From assembly GCA_027489065.1 (NCBI GenBank), contig JAIYAM010000015.1:62001-126000 (forward strand): a stretch of DNA of 64,000 nt, given 5' to 3'. The position numbers and the translations under genes were made by a program. The stretch is from Erythrobacteraceae bacterium (lineage in GTDB: Bacteria; Pseudomonadota; Alphaproteobacteria; Sphingomonadales; Sphingomonadaceae). Positions 44,245 through 52,743 of this stretch are shown in pieces (position 1 is the first letter of the stretch; every line of letters begins with the position of its first letter). The notes under the pieces were generated by a model. The model had not been told where the DNA came from, searched no databases, and saw nothing but the letters and a program-made list of their open reading frames with translations.

Positions 44245-46085
44245 CCCTCGACCATCTCGGCGAGCGTCAGCCAGCGCTCCTCGGCCGCGTCCTTCTCGGC
44301 CCGCGCATTGGCGATGCCTTGCGAGATGTCCGCGAAACGCTGCGGGTCCTTGGCGTAAAGCGCCGGATCGGCGAGCAGCGCCTCGCCCTTCGCGATCGCG
44401 GCTTCGAGCTCCTCGATCCGCTTGGGCAGGATCTCGTAATCGCGCTGGTCCTTGTAGGAGAGTTTGGGCGCGGCGGAGGGCTTTGTAGGAAAGGCCTTCT
44501 GACCCCCCTCAGCTGCCCCGTCGGTGCGGCTTTGACCCCCGCCAGACCCTTGTTTGACCCCTGCTTGCGGCGCTTTGCGGCGGGCTTCCCAATCGGCATA
44601 TCCGCCGGCGACAATGTCCACCTTGCCCGATCCATCGAGGCCCAGAGTGATGGTCACCGTGCGGTCGAGGAAGTCGCGGTCGTGGCTGACGATCAGCACC
44701 GTGCCGTCGAAATCGGCGATGACTTCCTGAAGAAGATCAAGCGTTTCGAGGTCGAGGTCATTGGTCGGCTCGTCGAGCACGAGGAGATTGGCGGTCCGCG
44801 CGAACTCGCGGGCGAGCAGCAGGCGCGAGCGTTCGCCGCCCGACAGGATGCCGATCTTGGTGTCGACAAGGCCGGGGTCGAACAGGAAATCCTTGAGGTA
44901 GGCCTGCACGTGCTTGCGCACCCCGCGCACTTCGATCCAGTCGCCGCCCTCGGCAAGGATCTGGCGCACGGTCGCGCCGGGTTCGAGGAGCTTTCGCTGC
45001 TGGTCGATCATCACCCCGGTCAGGGTCCGGGCATGGGTGACGGAACCGGTGTCGGGTTCGAGCTCCTTGGTGAGAAGTTTCAACAGCGTGGTCTTGCCCG
45101 CGCCGTTCGATCCGACGATCCCGATGCGATCGCCGTTCTGGATGCGCAGGGAGAACGGCTTGATGATCGCCCGCTCCCCGTAAGTCTTTGAAATGTTGTC
45201 CGCGACGATCACCGACTTCGACTTGAAGTCGGCATCGCTGGCGAGCTTGAGCTTGGCAGTCCCGGCCCCCGAAATCATCGACGCCCGGACAGCGCGCATC
45301 TGGTAGAGCTTCTCGAGCCGGCCCTGGTTGCGCTTGCGCCGCGCGGTCACCCCGCGCTCGAGCCAGTGCGCCTCAAGCTTCAGTTTCGCATCGAGGCGAT
45401 CGGCGTTGCGGGCTTCCTCGGCATAGACCTGCTCCTCCCACGCCTCGTAGCCGCCGAAGCCGATCTCCTTGCGCCGGATGGTCCCGCGGTCGAGCCACAG
45501 GGTCGCGCGCGTCAGCCGGGTGAGGAAGGTGCGGTCGTGGCTGATGGTGATGAAGGCGCCGCGATAACGCGACAGCCAGTCCTCAAGCCAATCGATGGCC
45601 GCCAGATCGAGGTGGTTGGTCGGCTCGTCCAGAAGGATCAGATCCGGCTCCTGCGCCAAGGCTCGCGCAATCGCGGCGCGGCGGCGCTCGCCCCCGCTGG
45701 CGGTTGCTGCCTCGCGGCTCATGTCGATGCCGAGCTGGCCGGCGATGGCCTCGACTTCGTGCGCGGCCGGGGCATCCTCGCCGCCGAGGGCGAAGTCCAT
45801 GAGCGTCGCATAGGAGGCGACGTCAGGGTCCTGTTCGAGGAACACGATCTTCGTCCCCGGCTTCACGCGCCGCTGCCCGCGGTCGGCATCGATCTTGCCG
45901 GTGACGAGCCGCAGCAGCGTGGTCTTGCCTGCGCCGTTGCGGCCGATCAGCGCCAGGCGGTCGCCGGGCAGGACATGGAGATCGATGGGCGCCGCGCCGG
46001 TGGTCGGGGTCGGGCCGCCGAACAGCCAGCGCCCGCCCTGCTGCAATGCGAGGCCTTCGAAGGAGAAGATGGGAGGCTGTGCCAT
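44241..46085 (-). CDS. uup: ABC-F family ATPase, Uup type
   Basis: 614 residues from ATG 46085 (MAQPPIFSFEGLAL). Two ATPase domains are seen: Walker A GRNGAGKTTLLRL and GSNGAGKTTLLKL; signatures SGGERRRAAIARAL and LSGGERSRLLLAREF; Walker B LILLDEPTNHLDL and LLVLDEPTNDLDL. No membrane domain is present. The C-terminal coiled coil (YEILPKRIEELEAAIAKGEALL) is the Uup CTD that binds DNA or ribosomes. Related proteins limit tandem-repeat deletion and act on ribosomes. The linker before the coiled coil (about 44500-44570) contains GACCCC-type short repeats similar to those at 51241. Confidence 0.93.
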   Translation of the reverse strand: MAQPPIFSFEGLALQQGGRWLFGGPTPTTGAAPIDLHVLPGDRLALIGRNGAGKTTLLRLVTGKIDADRGQRRVKPGTKIVFLEQDPDVASYATLMDFALGGEDAPAAHEVEAIAGQLGIDMSREAATASGGERRRAAIARALAQEPDLILLDEPTNHLDLAAIDWLEDWLSRYRGAFITISHDRTFLTRLTRATLWLDRGTIRRKEIGFGGYEAWEEQVYAEEARNADRLDAKLKLEAHWLERGVTARRKRNQGRLEKLYQMRAVRASMISGAGTAKLKLASDADFKSKSVIVADNISKTYGERAIIKPFSLRIQNGDRIGIVGSNGAGKTTLLKLLTKELEPDTGSVTHARTLTGVMIDQQRKLLEPGATVRQILAEGGDWIEVRGVRKHVQAYLKDFLFDPGLVDTKIGILSGGERSRLLLAREFARTANLLVLDEPTNDLDLETLDLLQEVIADFDGTVLIVSHDRDFLDRTVTITLGLDGSGKVDIVAGGYADWEARRKAPQAGVKQGSGGGQSRTDGAAEGGQKAFPTKPSAAPKLSYKDQRDYEILPKRIEELEAAIAKGEALLADPALYAKDPQRFADISQGIANARAEKDAAEERWLTLAEMVEG

Positions 46086-46201
46086 GGCACGCGCACCTAG
46101 GGACTGGGGGGGCAGGGGGCAAGCCCGCGCGGGCGACCCGAGCGGTTCAGTCGCGCGAAAGCCGGGCCGCGCCATGGCGGGGTTCAACGGAGGATAACAT
46201 C

Positions 46202-46948
46202 ATGACCAATCCCGCCATTCCCCTGCTCGCAGCCGCCGCGCTCTCGATCCCGGCCGCCGCAATGGCTGCTCCGCAGGTCACGATCCAGCCCAGCGGGCCG
46301 GTGGTCGAGCTTTCCGTTTACGAGACGGTCGATGTGGCGCCCGATACGGCCACCATCGGCGCTGGTGTGACCACCCAGGCCCCCACCGCGACCGAGGCGC
46401 TGCGGCAGAATTCGGCCGAGATGCAGAAGGTGGTCGCCCGGATAAAGGCGCTCGGGATCGCGGCAAAGGACATCCAGACCAGCGGCATCAACCTGAACCC
46501 GCAATATGATTACGATCAGGCGAACCAGCGCCAGGTGTTCCGCGGCTATCAGGCCTCGAACCGCGTCACCGTGGAGCTGCGCAAGATCGAGGACACGGGC
46601 CGGGTGCTCGATGCGCTGGTTGCCGCCGGGGCGACTGATCTCAGCGGCCCGACCTTCAGCATCGACGACGACACGGCCGCCACAGATCAGGCGCGAAGCC
46701 GCGCGGTGAGCCGCGCCAACGCGCAGGCCAAGGCCTATGCGGCGATGCTCGGCTACGAGGGCGCACGGGTGCTCGCGGTCAGCGAGAGCATTGCGGGCGG
46801 GCCTGTGCCCTACGCCATGGCGAAGGGCAGGATGGCGATGGAGGTTCAGGCCAACGCAGCCCCGGTGGAGCCCGGCATGGTCTCGGCAGGCGTGAACGTC
46901 ACGGTCACTTACGAGCTGACCGGCAAGGCATCCTCGCCGGCGAAGTAG
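46202..46948 (+). CDS. SIMPL domain (DUF541) secreted protein
   Basis: 248 residues with a signal peptide (LLAAAALSIPAAAMA|AP). The domain shows VDVAPDTATIGAGVTTQAPTATEALRQNSAEMQKVV, DIQTSGINLNPQYDY and GYQASNRVTVELR, matching the SIMPL/DUF541 oligomeric periplasmic family (YggE-like). YggE relatives are linked to oxidative stress tolerance; the role here is open. It is divergent from uup. Confidence 0.92.
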   Translation: MTNPAIPLLAAAALSIPAAAMAAPQVTIQPSGPVVELSVYETVDVAPDTATIGAGVTTQAPTATEALRQNSAEMQKVVARIKALGIAAKDIQTSGINLNPQYDYDQANQRQVFRGYQASNRVTVELRKIEDTGRVLDALVAAGATDLSGPTFSIDDDTAATDQARSRAVSRANAQAKAYAAMLGYEGARVLAVSESIAGGPVPYAMAKGRMAMEVQANAAPVEPGMVSAGVNVTVTYELTGKASSPAK

Positions 46949-46995
46949 GCCATTCACGGCTTGTTCAATGGAACCTCGCTAGGCATGACGACATC

Positions 46996-47304
46996 ATGAA
47001 ACCGCTCCGCGCCCTGATCCTTCTCCCGCTTGCCACGCTCGCCTTCGCCAATGCGCCTGCCTTGGCGCAGGAGCAGACGCGCGGCGAGCAGGGCGAGGCG
47101 CGCAAGGACGCGCAGGCCGGCAACATCATGCGCTCGGGCGAGATCGAAGCCCGCATCCTGCCGACCATGCGCGACGCGGAATATCTCGGCTTTGCCTATG
47201 ATTCGAGCGCCAAGGCCTATCGCCTCAAGTTCATCAGGGAAGGCCGCGTGACCTATGTCGATGTCGATGCGCGCACGGGCCGGATCATCGGCCGTTCGCG
47301 CTGA
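46996..47304 (+). CDS. Small secreted PepSY-like protein
   Basis: 102 residues with a signal peptide (LILLPLATLAFANAPALA|QE). The mature part resembles one PepSY unit (YDSSAKAYRLKFIREGRVTYVDVDARTGRIIGRSR). Such proteins are often encoded beside two-component systems and may act as periplasmic inhibitors or sensors. The response regulator begins 123 nt downstream, in the same direction. Confidence 0.85.
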   Translation: MKPLRALILLPLATLAFANAPALAQEQTRGEQGEARKDAQAGNIMRSGEIEARILPTMRDAEYLGFAYDSSAKAYRLKFIREGRVTYVDVDARTGRIIGRSR

Positions 47305-47427
47305 CGGCTGGACAATCATGAACGATCATCGGGGGAAAGCGGCGCCATGGGCGCGGGCGTCTCGCTTGACGCCCTTGCGCCAAAAGGCCACGACCCGGCG
47401 CATGCTCAAGCAGGGAAATGGTGGATC

Positions 47428-48105
47428 ATGCGCATTCTGATCGTCGAAGACGAACCGACCCTCGGCGCGCAGCTCAAGGCGACGCTCGAACAGCAGGGCT
47501 ATGCGGTCGACCTGTCGACCGATGGCGAGGACGGGCACTTCATGGGTTCGACCGAGGCCTATGACGCGGTCGTGCTCGATCTCGGCCTCCCCGAGATCGA
47601 CGGGCTCACGGTGCTCGGCATGTGGCGGCGCGAGGGGCGGACCTTCCCGGTGCTGGTCCTGACCGCGCGCGATTCATGGTCCGACAAGGTCGCCGGGCTC
47701 GATGCGGGCGCGGACGACTATCTCGCCAAGCCCTTCCAGACCGAAGAGCTGATCGCCCGCCTGCGCGCGCTGATCCGCCGCGCTTCGGGCAACACCTCGT
47801 CCGAACTCACCGCCGGTGACGTGCGGCTGGACACCCGCTCGGGCCGCGTCACGCTGGACGGGGAGCCGGTCAAGCTGACCGCGCAGGAATACAAGCTGCT
47901 CAGCTACCTCATGCACCACAAGGGCAAGGTGGTGAGCCGAACCGAACTGATCGAGCACATCTACGATCAGGATTTCGACCGCGATTCCAACACCATCGAA
48001 GTCTTCGTCACGCGCATTCGCAAGAAGCTCGGCGCAGACGTGATCACCACCATCCGTGGCCTCGGTTACAGCCTCGACGACCCCGCCGACGCACCGCGCG
48101 CCTGA
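47428..48105 (+). CDS. OmpR/PhoP-type response regulator
   Basis: 225 residues from ATG 47428 (MRILIVEDEPTLGAQL). The receiver has the phosphoacceptor Asp51 in VVLDLGLPEIDG, and Thr/Lys in LVLTARDSW and DDYLAKPF. The winged-helix output domain is LTAQEYKLLSYLMHHKGKVVSRTELIEHIYDQ with NTIEVFVTRIRKKLG. The partner kinase gene overlaps its 3' end by 50 nt, so the pair is cotranscribed. Confidence 0.96.
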   Translation: MRILIVEDEPTLGAQLKATLEQQGYAVDLSTDGEDGHFMGSTEAYDAVVLDLGLPEIDGLTVLGMWRREGRTFPVLVLTARDSWSDKVAGLDAGADDYLAKPFQTEELIARLRALIRRASGNTSSELTAGDVRLDTRSGRVTLDGEPVKLTAQEYKLLSYLMHHKGKVVSRTELIEHIYDQDFDRDSNTIEVFVTRIRKKLGADVITTIRGLGYSLDDPADAPRA

Positions 48106-49570
48106 GGCTGCGGCCGCGGGCGGCGTCGATGCGCCGGCGACCTTGCCCGATGGCGAGGGGCTCGGCTCGCCTGACGAGGTGACACCGGCGCGCACAGCCA
48201 AGCCGCGCGCCAGCCTCGCCCGGCGCATGGGCATGATTGCGGCGGGATGGATCTTCGTCCTGCTGCTGGGCGGCGGCATTGCGCTCGAGCGCACGCTCAC
48301 AACCCAGGTCGAGGCCAATTTCGACGAGCAGCTCGACTACATCCTCACCGCGATGATCGCCTCGGCCGAGATCGACGCGAGCGGCGAGGTCTATTTCTAC
48401 CGGACCCTGGGCGACCAGCGCTTCCTCGAACCGGGGAGCGGGCTCTACTGGCAGATCAGCGGCGGCAATTACGAGCCGTGGCCCTCGCGCAGCCTGTGGG
48501 ACCGGACGCTGAAGCTGCGCGGCGCGAGCAGCAGCAACGGGCATTTCGACAGCGAAGTGCACTTCTACAACTCCGACCAGTTCGCAGGCGAGCCGCTGCG
48601 CATTGCCGAGCGCACGGTGATCCTGCCGGGCAGCGAGACCCGCTGGACCTTCGCCGTCGCCAGCGCGACCGAGCAGATGGACACGCAGATCGGCCGCGTG
48701 CGGCTGATCCTGATCTGGAGCTTCCTCGTCCTCGGCCTCGGCCTGCTGGTCATGGCGCTGCTGCAGATCCGCTACGGCCTGTCGCCGCTGCGGCGGGTGC
48801 GCGCGGCGATCCAGAAGCTGCGCACCACCGGCGCGAACCGCATCACCGATCCGCTCCCGCTCGAAGTGCAGCCGCTGGTGGAGGAGCTGAATGCGTTGCT
48901 CGATCACTCCGAAAAGCAGGCCGAGGAAGCGCGCCGCCACGCAGGCAATCTCGCCCATGCCCTGAAGACGCCGCTGACGGTGCTGACCAATGCCGCGACC
49001 GCGCGCGCGCCCGATCTGGGCGATGCGGTGATGCGCGAAACCCGCACCATGCAGCGCCATGTCGACCACCACCTCGCCCGCGCCCGCGCCGTCGGCCGCC
49101 GCGCAATCGGCCATGCGCGCACCAATGTCATGGCGAGCGCCGAGGCGGTCAGGCGCGCCGTCGAACGGCTCTATCCCGAAGGCCGCCTCGACATCGCGGG
49201 CAGCCGCAGCGCGACCGTCGCGCTCGAGCGGCAGGATCTCGACGAACTGCTCGGCAACCTCATCGAGAACGCCGCAAAATATGGCGGAGGCTCGGTCTTC
49301 GTGACCATCGACCCCGAGGAAGCCGAAGGCCCCCAGGACCCGGCCATGTGCCTGATCTGGGTGGAGGACGACGGGACCGGCATCCCCGAGGCCGAGCGCG
49401 AGCGGATCTTCGACCGCGGCGTGCGGCTCGATACCGACAAGCCCGGCACCGGCCTCGGCCTCGCAATCGTGCGCGATGTTGCCGAGATCTACGGCGGCAG
49501 CGTGAAGCTGGGCACCAGCGAGGATCTCGGCGGGCTGCTCGTGGAACTGCGTCTGCCGCGCGCGAACTGA
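48056..49570 (+). CDS. Membrane sensor histidine kinase, PhoQ-like layout
   Basis: 504 residues from GTG 48056; the first about 50 residues are Ala/Pro-rich, so a later start is possible. Two membrane helices (MIAAGWIFVLLLGGGIAL near residue 60, and LILIWSFLVLGLGLLVMALLQI near 220) flank a periplasmic sensor. A HAMP-like linker and the H-box HALKTPLTVL (His near 301) follow. The ATPase domain is intact: NLIENAAKYG, DDGTGIPE, GTGLGLAIV. Partner of the preceding regulator; with the PepSY gene it forms an envelope-sensing set. Confidence 0.95.
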   Translation: MASVTASTTPPTHRAPEAAAAGGVDAPATLPDGEGLGSPDEVTPARTAKPRASLARRMGMIAAGWIFVLLLGGGIALERTLTTQVEANFDEQLDYILTAMIASAEIDASGEVYFYRTLGDQRFLEPGSGLYWQISGGNYEPWPSRSLWDRTLKLRGASSSNGHFDSEVHFYNSDQFAGEPLRIAERTVILPGSETRWTFAVASATEQMDTQIGRVRLILIWSFLVLGLGLLVMALLQIRYGLSPLRRVRAAIQKLRTTGANRITDPLPLEVQPLVEELNALLDHSEKQAEEARRHAGNLAHALKTPLTVLTNAATARAPDLGDAVMRETRTMQRHVDHHLARARAVGRRAIGHARTNVMASAEAVRRAVERLYPEGRLDIAGSRSATVALERQDLDELLGNLIENAAKYGGGSVFVTIDPEEAEGPQDPAMCLIWVEDDGTGIPEAERERIFDRGVRLDTDKPGTGLGLAIVRDVAEIYGGSVKLGTSEDLGGLLVELRLPRAN

Positions 49571-49640
49571 TCGTGGTCGGGCGCGAAGGGAATCCGGCCG
49601 CGCACCGTTTGAGGCACAGGAGTTTCGATCGACCCGACCC

Positions 49641-50258
49641 ATGAACGCCGCCGCCACGCCTCTGTCCCATGCGCCCGAACACGCCGCCGGCGGCGGTGAC
49701 GCCCTGTTGGTGCAGCGGCTCGCCGCACGCGATGCCGAGGCGCTGCGCGAACTGATCGCGCTCCACGCCGCGCGGCTCCACCGGATTGCGTGGCGCATGA
49801 CGGGCGACGCGCAGGAGGCCGAGGACATCGTGCAGGAAGCCTTGCTGCGCCTCTGGGATCAGGCGCCCCGGATCGCCGAGCGCCATCCCCCGGCCAGTCA
49901 GGCCGCGGAGGGACTGCGGATCGCGGGCTGGCTGCAGCGGGTGGTCACCAACCTCGCGATCGACCGGCTGCGGCGGACGCGGCGACTGAGCCATGGCGAG
50001 GTGCCGGACCGCGAGGACGATGCCCCGCGCGCCGATGCCCTCGCCGAGGCGTATGAGGCAGGATCGCTCGCCCGCGCGCTGGTCGGCGCGCTGCCCGACC
50101 GGCAACGTGCCGCAATCGTGCTGACCTATTTCGAGGAGCTGCCCAATGCCGAAGCGGCGGCAGCGCTGGACATGAACATCAAGGCGTTCGAATCCCTGTT
50201 GCACCGCGCCCGCGCGGCGCTGCGGCAGGCGTTCGCGGCGCGGGAAGGTGGCGAATGA
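49641..50258 (+). CDS. ECF-type RNA polymerase sigma factor
   Basis: 205 residues. Region 2 is seen as RLHRIAWRMTGDAQEAEDIVQEALLRLW, and region 4 as ALPDRQRAAIVLTYFEELPNAEAAAALDMNIKAFESLLHRARAALRQAF. There is no region 3, as expected for the ECF group. It overlaps the next gene by 4 nt (ATGA), the usual arrangement for a sigma factor and its anti-sigma factor. Confidence 0.94.
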   Translation: MNAAATPLSHAPEHAAGGGDALLVQRLAARDAEALRELIALHAARLHRIAWRMTGDAQEAEDIVQEALLRLWDQAPRIAERHPPASQAAEGLRIAGWLQRVVTNLAIDRLRRTRRLSHGEVPDREDDAPRADALAEAYEAGSLARALVGALPDRQRAAIVLTYFEELPNAEAAAALDMNIKAFESLLHRARAALRQAFAAREGGE

Positions 50259-51178
50259 GCATCGAGACGCAGGCCCATGACGGCGGCCCGATCCTGCCCG
50301 GCACACCGCTCGCCCGCGCCTTGGGCGAGGGCGCCGTGCCGCCGCTGTCGCCCGGCTTCGCCGATCGGGTGATCGCCGCCGCCGAGGCGCCGCGGCCTGC
50401 GCCCTTGCCTGTGTCGCGACGCCGGAGCGGGCGGTGGTCAGGCTGGCGGACCGGACAGCGGCTGGCGGTCGGGGCTGCGGGCGTTGTCGCTCTGGCGAGC
50501 GCGGCGGCGGCGACGGGCCTGCTCCAGCAGCTCGCGATCCCCGTGCCCTCGGCCAGGATCGTCTGGGCGAGCATCGCGGGCACCGCCAAGGCCGCGCCCG
50601 CAGCCGCTCCGGTTCCGGCCGCTCCGCCCTTGGTGGCCGAAGAACCTGCTGCACCCGAGCCGGTGGGTATCGCCGGGCCGATCGACACGCCTGAAGAGCT
50701 CGGCGAGGCATTCCGCAGGGTCGATGCTGTGCGCGAGAAGCGCCGCGAGATGCGCCGCGCGCTCGTCGACCAGCGCATCGCCGACGAGATTGCGCGCCGC
50801 AGGGCTGCGGGGCGTCCCGAGCCGACGCCCGAGCAACTTGCACAGGTGCGCGCCCGCATCGAGGAAGCGCAGGCCCGGCGGGACGAGGCCGTCGCCGCAA
50901 AAGTGCAGGAGCGCCGCGCCGAATTGGAGAAGCGCGTCGCGGCCGGCGAGCCGCTGACGCGCCGCGACATGCTGCGCCCGCTCACGCCCCGACCGGATCA
51001 GCCGCCGGGCAGCGAGGCGCTCGAGAACCTGCGCCGCATGGCCCCCCGCGAACGGCGCGAAGCCCTGCGTGCGATGTCTCCCGAGGAACGCGCCAGGATC
51101 GCCGAGGAATACCGCGCCCGCCGCGCAATGGCCCAACCTGCACCGGCACCCTCCGCATCTCCGTCGCCGGCGGAGTGA
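50255..51178 (+). CDS. Probable membrane anti-sigma factor with an Arg/Glu-rich tail
   Basis: 307 residues. A cytoplasmic N-terminus (LSPGFADRVIAAAEA) could bind the sigma factor. One membrane helix follows at about residues 70-95 (RLAVGAAGVVALASAAAATGLLQQL), then an Ala/Pro linker and a long Arg/Glu-rich helical tail (EELGEAFRRVDAVREKRREMRRALVDQRIADEIARRR and PRERREALRAMSPEERARIAEEY). The tail resembles CpxP/Spy or RsrA-independent periplasmic helical sensors only loosely. No zinc-binding HxxxCxxC is seen. The role is inferred from coupling to the sigma gene. Confidence 0.78.
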   Translation: MSIETQAHDGGPILPGTPLARALGEGAVPPLSPGFADRVIAAAEAPRPAPLPVSRRRSGRWSGWRTGQRLAVGAAGVVALASAAAATGLLQQLAIPVPSARIVWASIAGTAKAAPAAAPVPAAPPLVAEEPAAPEPVGIAGPIDTPEELGEAFRRVDAVREKRREMRRALVDQRIADEIARRRAAGRPEPTPEQLAQVRARIEEAQARRDEAVAAKVQERRAELEKRVAAGEPLTRRDMLRPLTPRPDQPPGSEALENLRRMAPRERREALRAMSPEERARIAEEYRARRAMAQPAPAPSASPSPAE

Positions 51179-51240
51179 CGGGGGCGGGTCAGAACCTCGC
51201 GCAATGCCAGACCCGGCCAGCGTGCTGCCAAGTCGGTTTC

Positions 51241-51295
51241 AGACCCCCTCCAGACCCCTGCTAGACCCCCTCCAGACCCCCTCCAGACCCCCTCC
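51241..51295. repeat. Five tandem 11-bp repeats beside parS
   Basis: Units AGACCCCCTCC run head to tail at 51241-51251, 51263-51273, 51274-51284 and 51285-51295, with one diverged copy AGACCCCTGCT at 51252-51262. The array lies 30 nt from the parS site. Nothing else is visible in this convergent gap of 176 nt. Confidence 0.93.
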
Positions 51296-51325
51296 AAGCT
51301 GGCGCTGAAAGGGCATCATCGGCAA

Positions 51326-51341
51326 TGTTTCACGTGAAACA
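51326..51341. other. parS: parS centromere site (ParB binding site)
   Basis: TGTTTCACGTGAAACA is a perfect 16-bp palindrome equal to the bacterial chromosomal parS consensus. The dyad extends by three more base pairs on each side (51323-51344). ParB binds such sites and spreads to form the segregation complex. It sits in the gap between two convergent genes, and I see no other copy in this window. Confidence 0.9.
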
Positions 51342-51354
51342 TTGCGTGAACATC

Positions 51355-51663
51355 TCAGCCGGCAGCGGCCCGTTCGTGGTGGCGGATCACCTCGTCGATG
51401 ATGAAGCGCAGGAATTTCTCGGAGAACTCGGGATCGAGATCGGCTTCCTCGGAAAGCTTCCGCAGCCGCGCGATCTGCCGTGCCTCGCGGTCGGGATCGG
51501 CGGGGGGAAGGGTGACCCGGGCCTTGTACTCGCCCACGGCCTGGGTGATCCGGAACCGCTCGGCCAAGATGTGGATCAACGCGGCATCGATATTGTCGAT
51601 GCTCTTGCGGAACCCCGCCAGAACCGGATCGGATGCGTGAGAAGCTTGCGGATCATGCGCCAT
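51355..51663 (-). CDS. Chorismate mutase, AroQ class
   Basis: 102 residues from ATG 51663; a longer form from 51699 is less usual. LAGFRKSIDNIDAALIHILAERFRITQAVGEYKA carries the conserved Arg, Asp and Lys of the all-helical AroQ fold, and DREARQIARLRKLSEEADLDPEFSEKFLRFIIDEVIRHH completes it. It converts chorismate to prephenate for Phe/Tyr synthesis. Its 3' end lies next to parS. Confidence 0.93.
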   Translation of the reverse strand: MAHDPQASHASDPVLAGFRKSIDNIDAALIHILAERFRITQAVGEYKARVTLPPADPDREARQIARLRKLSEEADLDPEFSEKFLRFIIDEVIRHHERAAAG

Positions 51664-51732
51664 AGATCGCAAAACTAGCAGCAATTCTGCGCTTGCCAAG
51701 CACGCTCGGGCCGCCCTAATGCCGGGGGCAAG

Positions 51733-52743
51733 ATGAGTGCCGATATCATCCCTCTGCCGCGCAAGGCACCGACACTCGACCCGATGCTGTCACTGACCGC
51801 GGCGGGCATGAATTCGGTCAACGCGGTGATCCTCGCCCGGATGCAGAGCGAAATCCCGCTGATTCCGCGCCTTGCGGGGCATCTGATCTCGGGAGGCGGC
51901 AAGCGGCTGCGGCCGATGCTCACCCTCGCGGGCGCCGAGCTGGTCGGCTACAAGGGCACCCGCCACCACAAGCTCGCCGCCGCGGTCGAGTTCATCCATA
52001 CCGCGACGCTGCTGCACGACGATGTCGTCGACGGTAGCGAGTTGCGGCGCGGCAAGGCCGCGGCCAACATCATCTTCGGCAATCCGGCGACCGTGCTGGT
52101 CGGCGACTTCCTGTTCAGCCGCGCCTTCGAGCTGATGACCGAGGACGGCTCGCTGAGGGTGCTCTCGATCCTCAGCCGGGCGAGCGCGATCATCGCCGAG
52201 GGCGAGGTCTCGCAGCTTTCTGCGCAGCGCCAGATCGCCACCAGCGAGGAGCAGTACCTCCACATCATCGGGGCGAAAACCGCGGCACTCTTCGCCGCCG
52301 CGAGCCAGATCAGCGCCGTGGTCGCCGAATGCTCCGAGGAGCAGGAGCGCGCGCTGGAAAGCTACGGTCGCAACCTCGGCGTCGCCTTCCAGCTCGTCGA
52401 CGACGCGATCGATTACGATTCCAACGCCGCCGAGATGGGCAAGGAGCAGGGCGACGACTTCCGCGAGGGCAAGATGACCCTGCCGGTGATCCTCGCCTAT
52501 GCCCGCGGCAACGAGGAAGAGCGCAAGTTCTGGAAGGACGCGATCATCGGCCATCGCACTTCGGATGACGATCTTGCCCATGCCATCGCGCTGATCGGGA
52601 AGCACAATGCCGTCGAGGACACGCGCGAGCGTGCCCGCCACTTCGCGCACCGCGCGATCGACGCAATCTCGATCTTTCCCGACGGCAAGGCGCGCGCGGC
52701 CATGGCTGAGGCCGCGCAATTCGCGGTCGCGCGGGGGCATTGA
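51733..52743 (+). CDS. ispB: Polyprenyl diphosphate synthase
   Basis: 336 residues. The two Asp-rich motifs are LLHDDVVDGSELRRG (near residue 95) and QLVDDAIDYDS (near 222), with GGGKRLRPML for IPP binding. It makes the long isoprenoid chain (probably for ubiquinone, as IspB does); chain length cannot be fixed by eye. It overlaps hrpB by 4 nt. Confidence 0.92.
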   Translation: MSADIIPLPRKAPTLDPMLSLTAAGMNSVNAVILARMQSEIPLIPRLAGHLISGGGKRLRPMLTLAGAELVGYKGTRHHKLAAAVEFIHTATLLHDDVVDGSELRRGKAAANIIFGNPATVLVGDFLFSRAFELMTEDGSLRVLSILSRASAIIAEGEVSQLSAQRQIATSEEQYLHIIGAKTAALFAAASQISAVVAECSEEQERALESYGRNLGVAFQLVDDAIDYDSNAAEMGKEQGDDFREGKMTLPVILAYARGNEEERKFWKDAIIGHRTSDDDLAHAIALIGKHNAVEDTRERARHFAHRAIDAISIFPDGKARAAMAEAAQFAVARGH

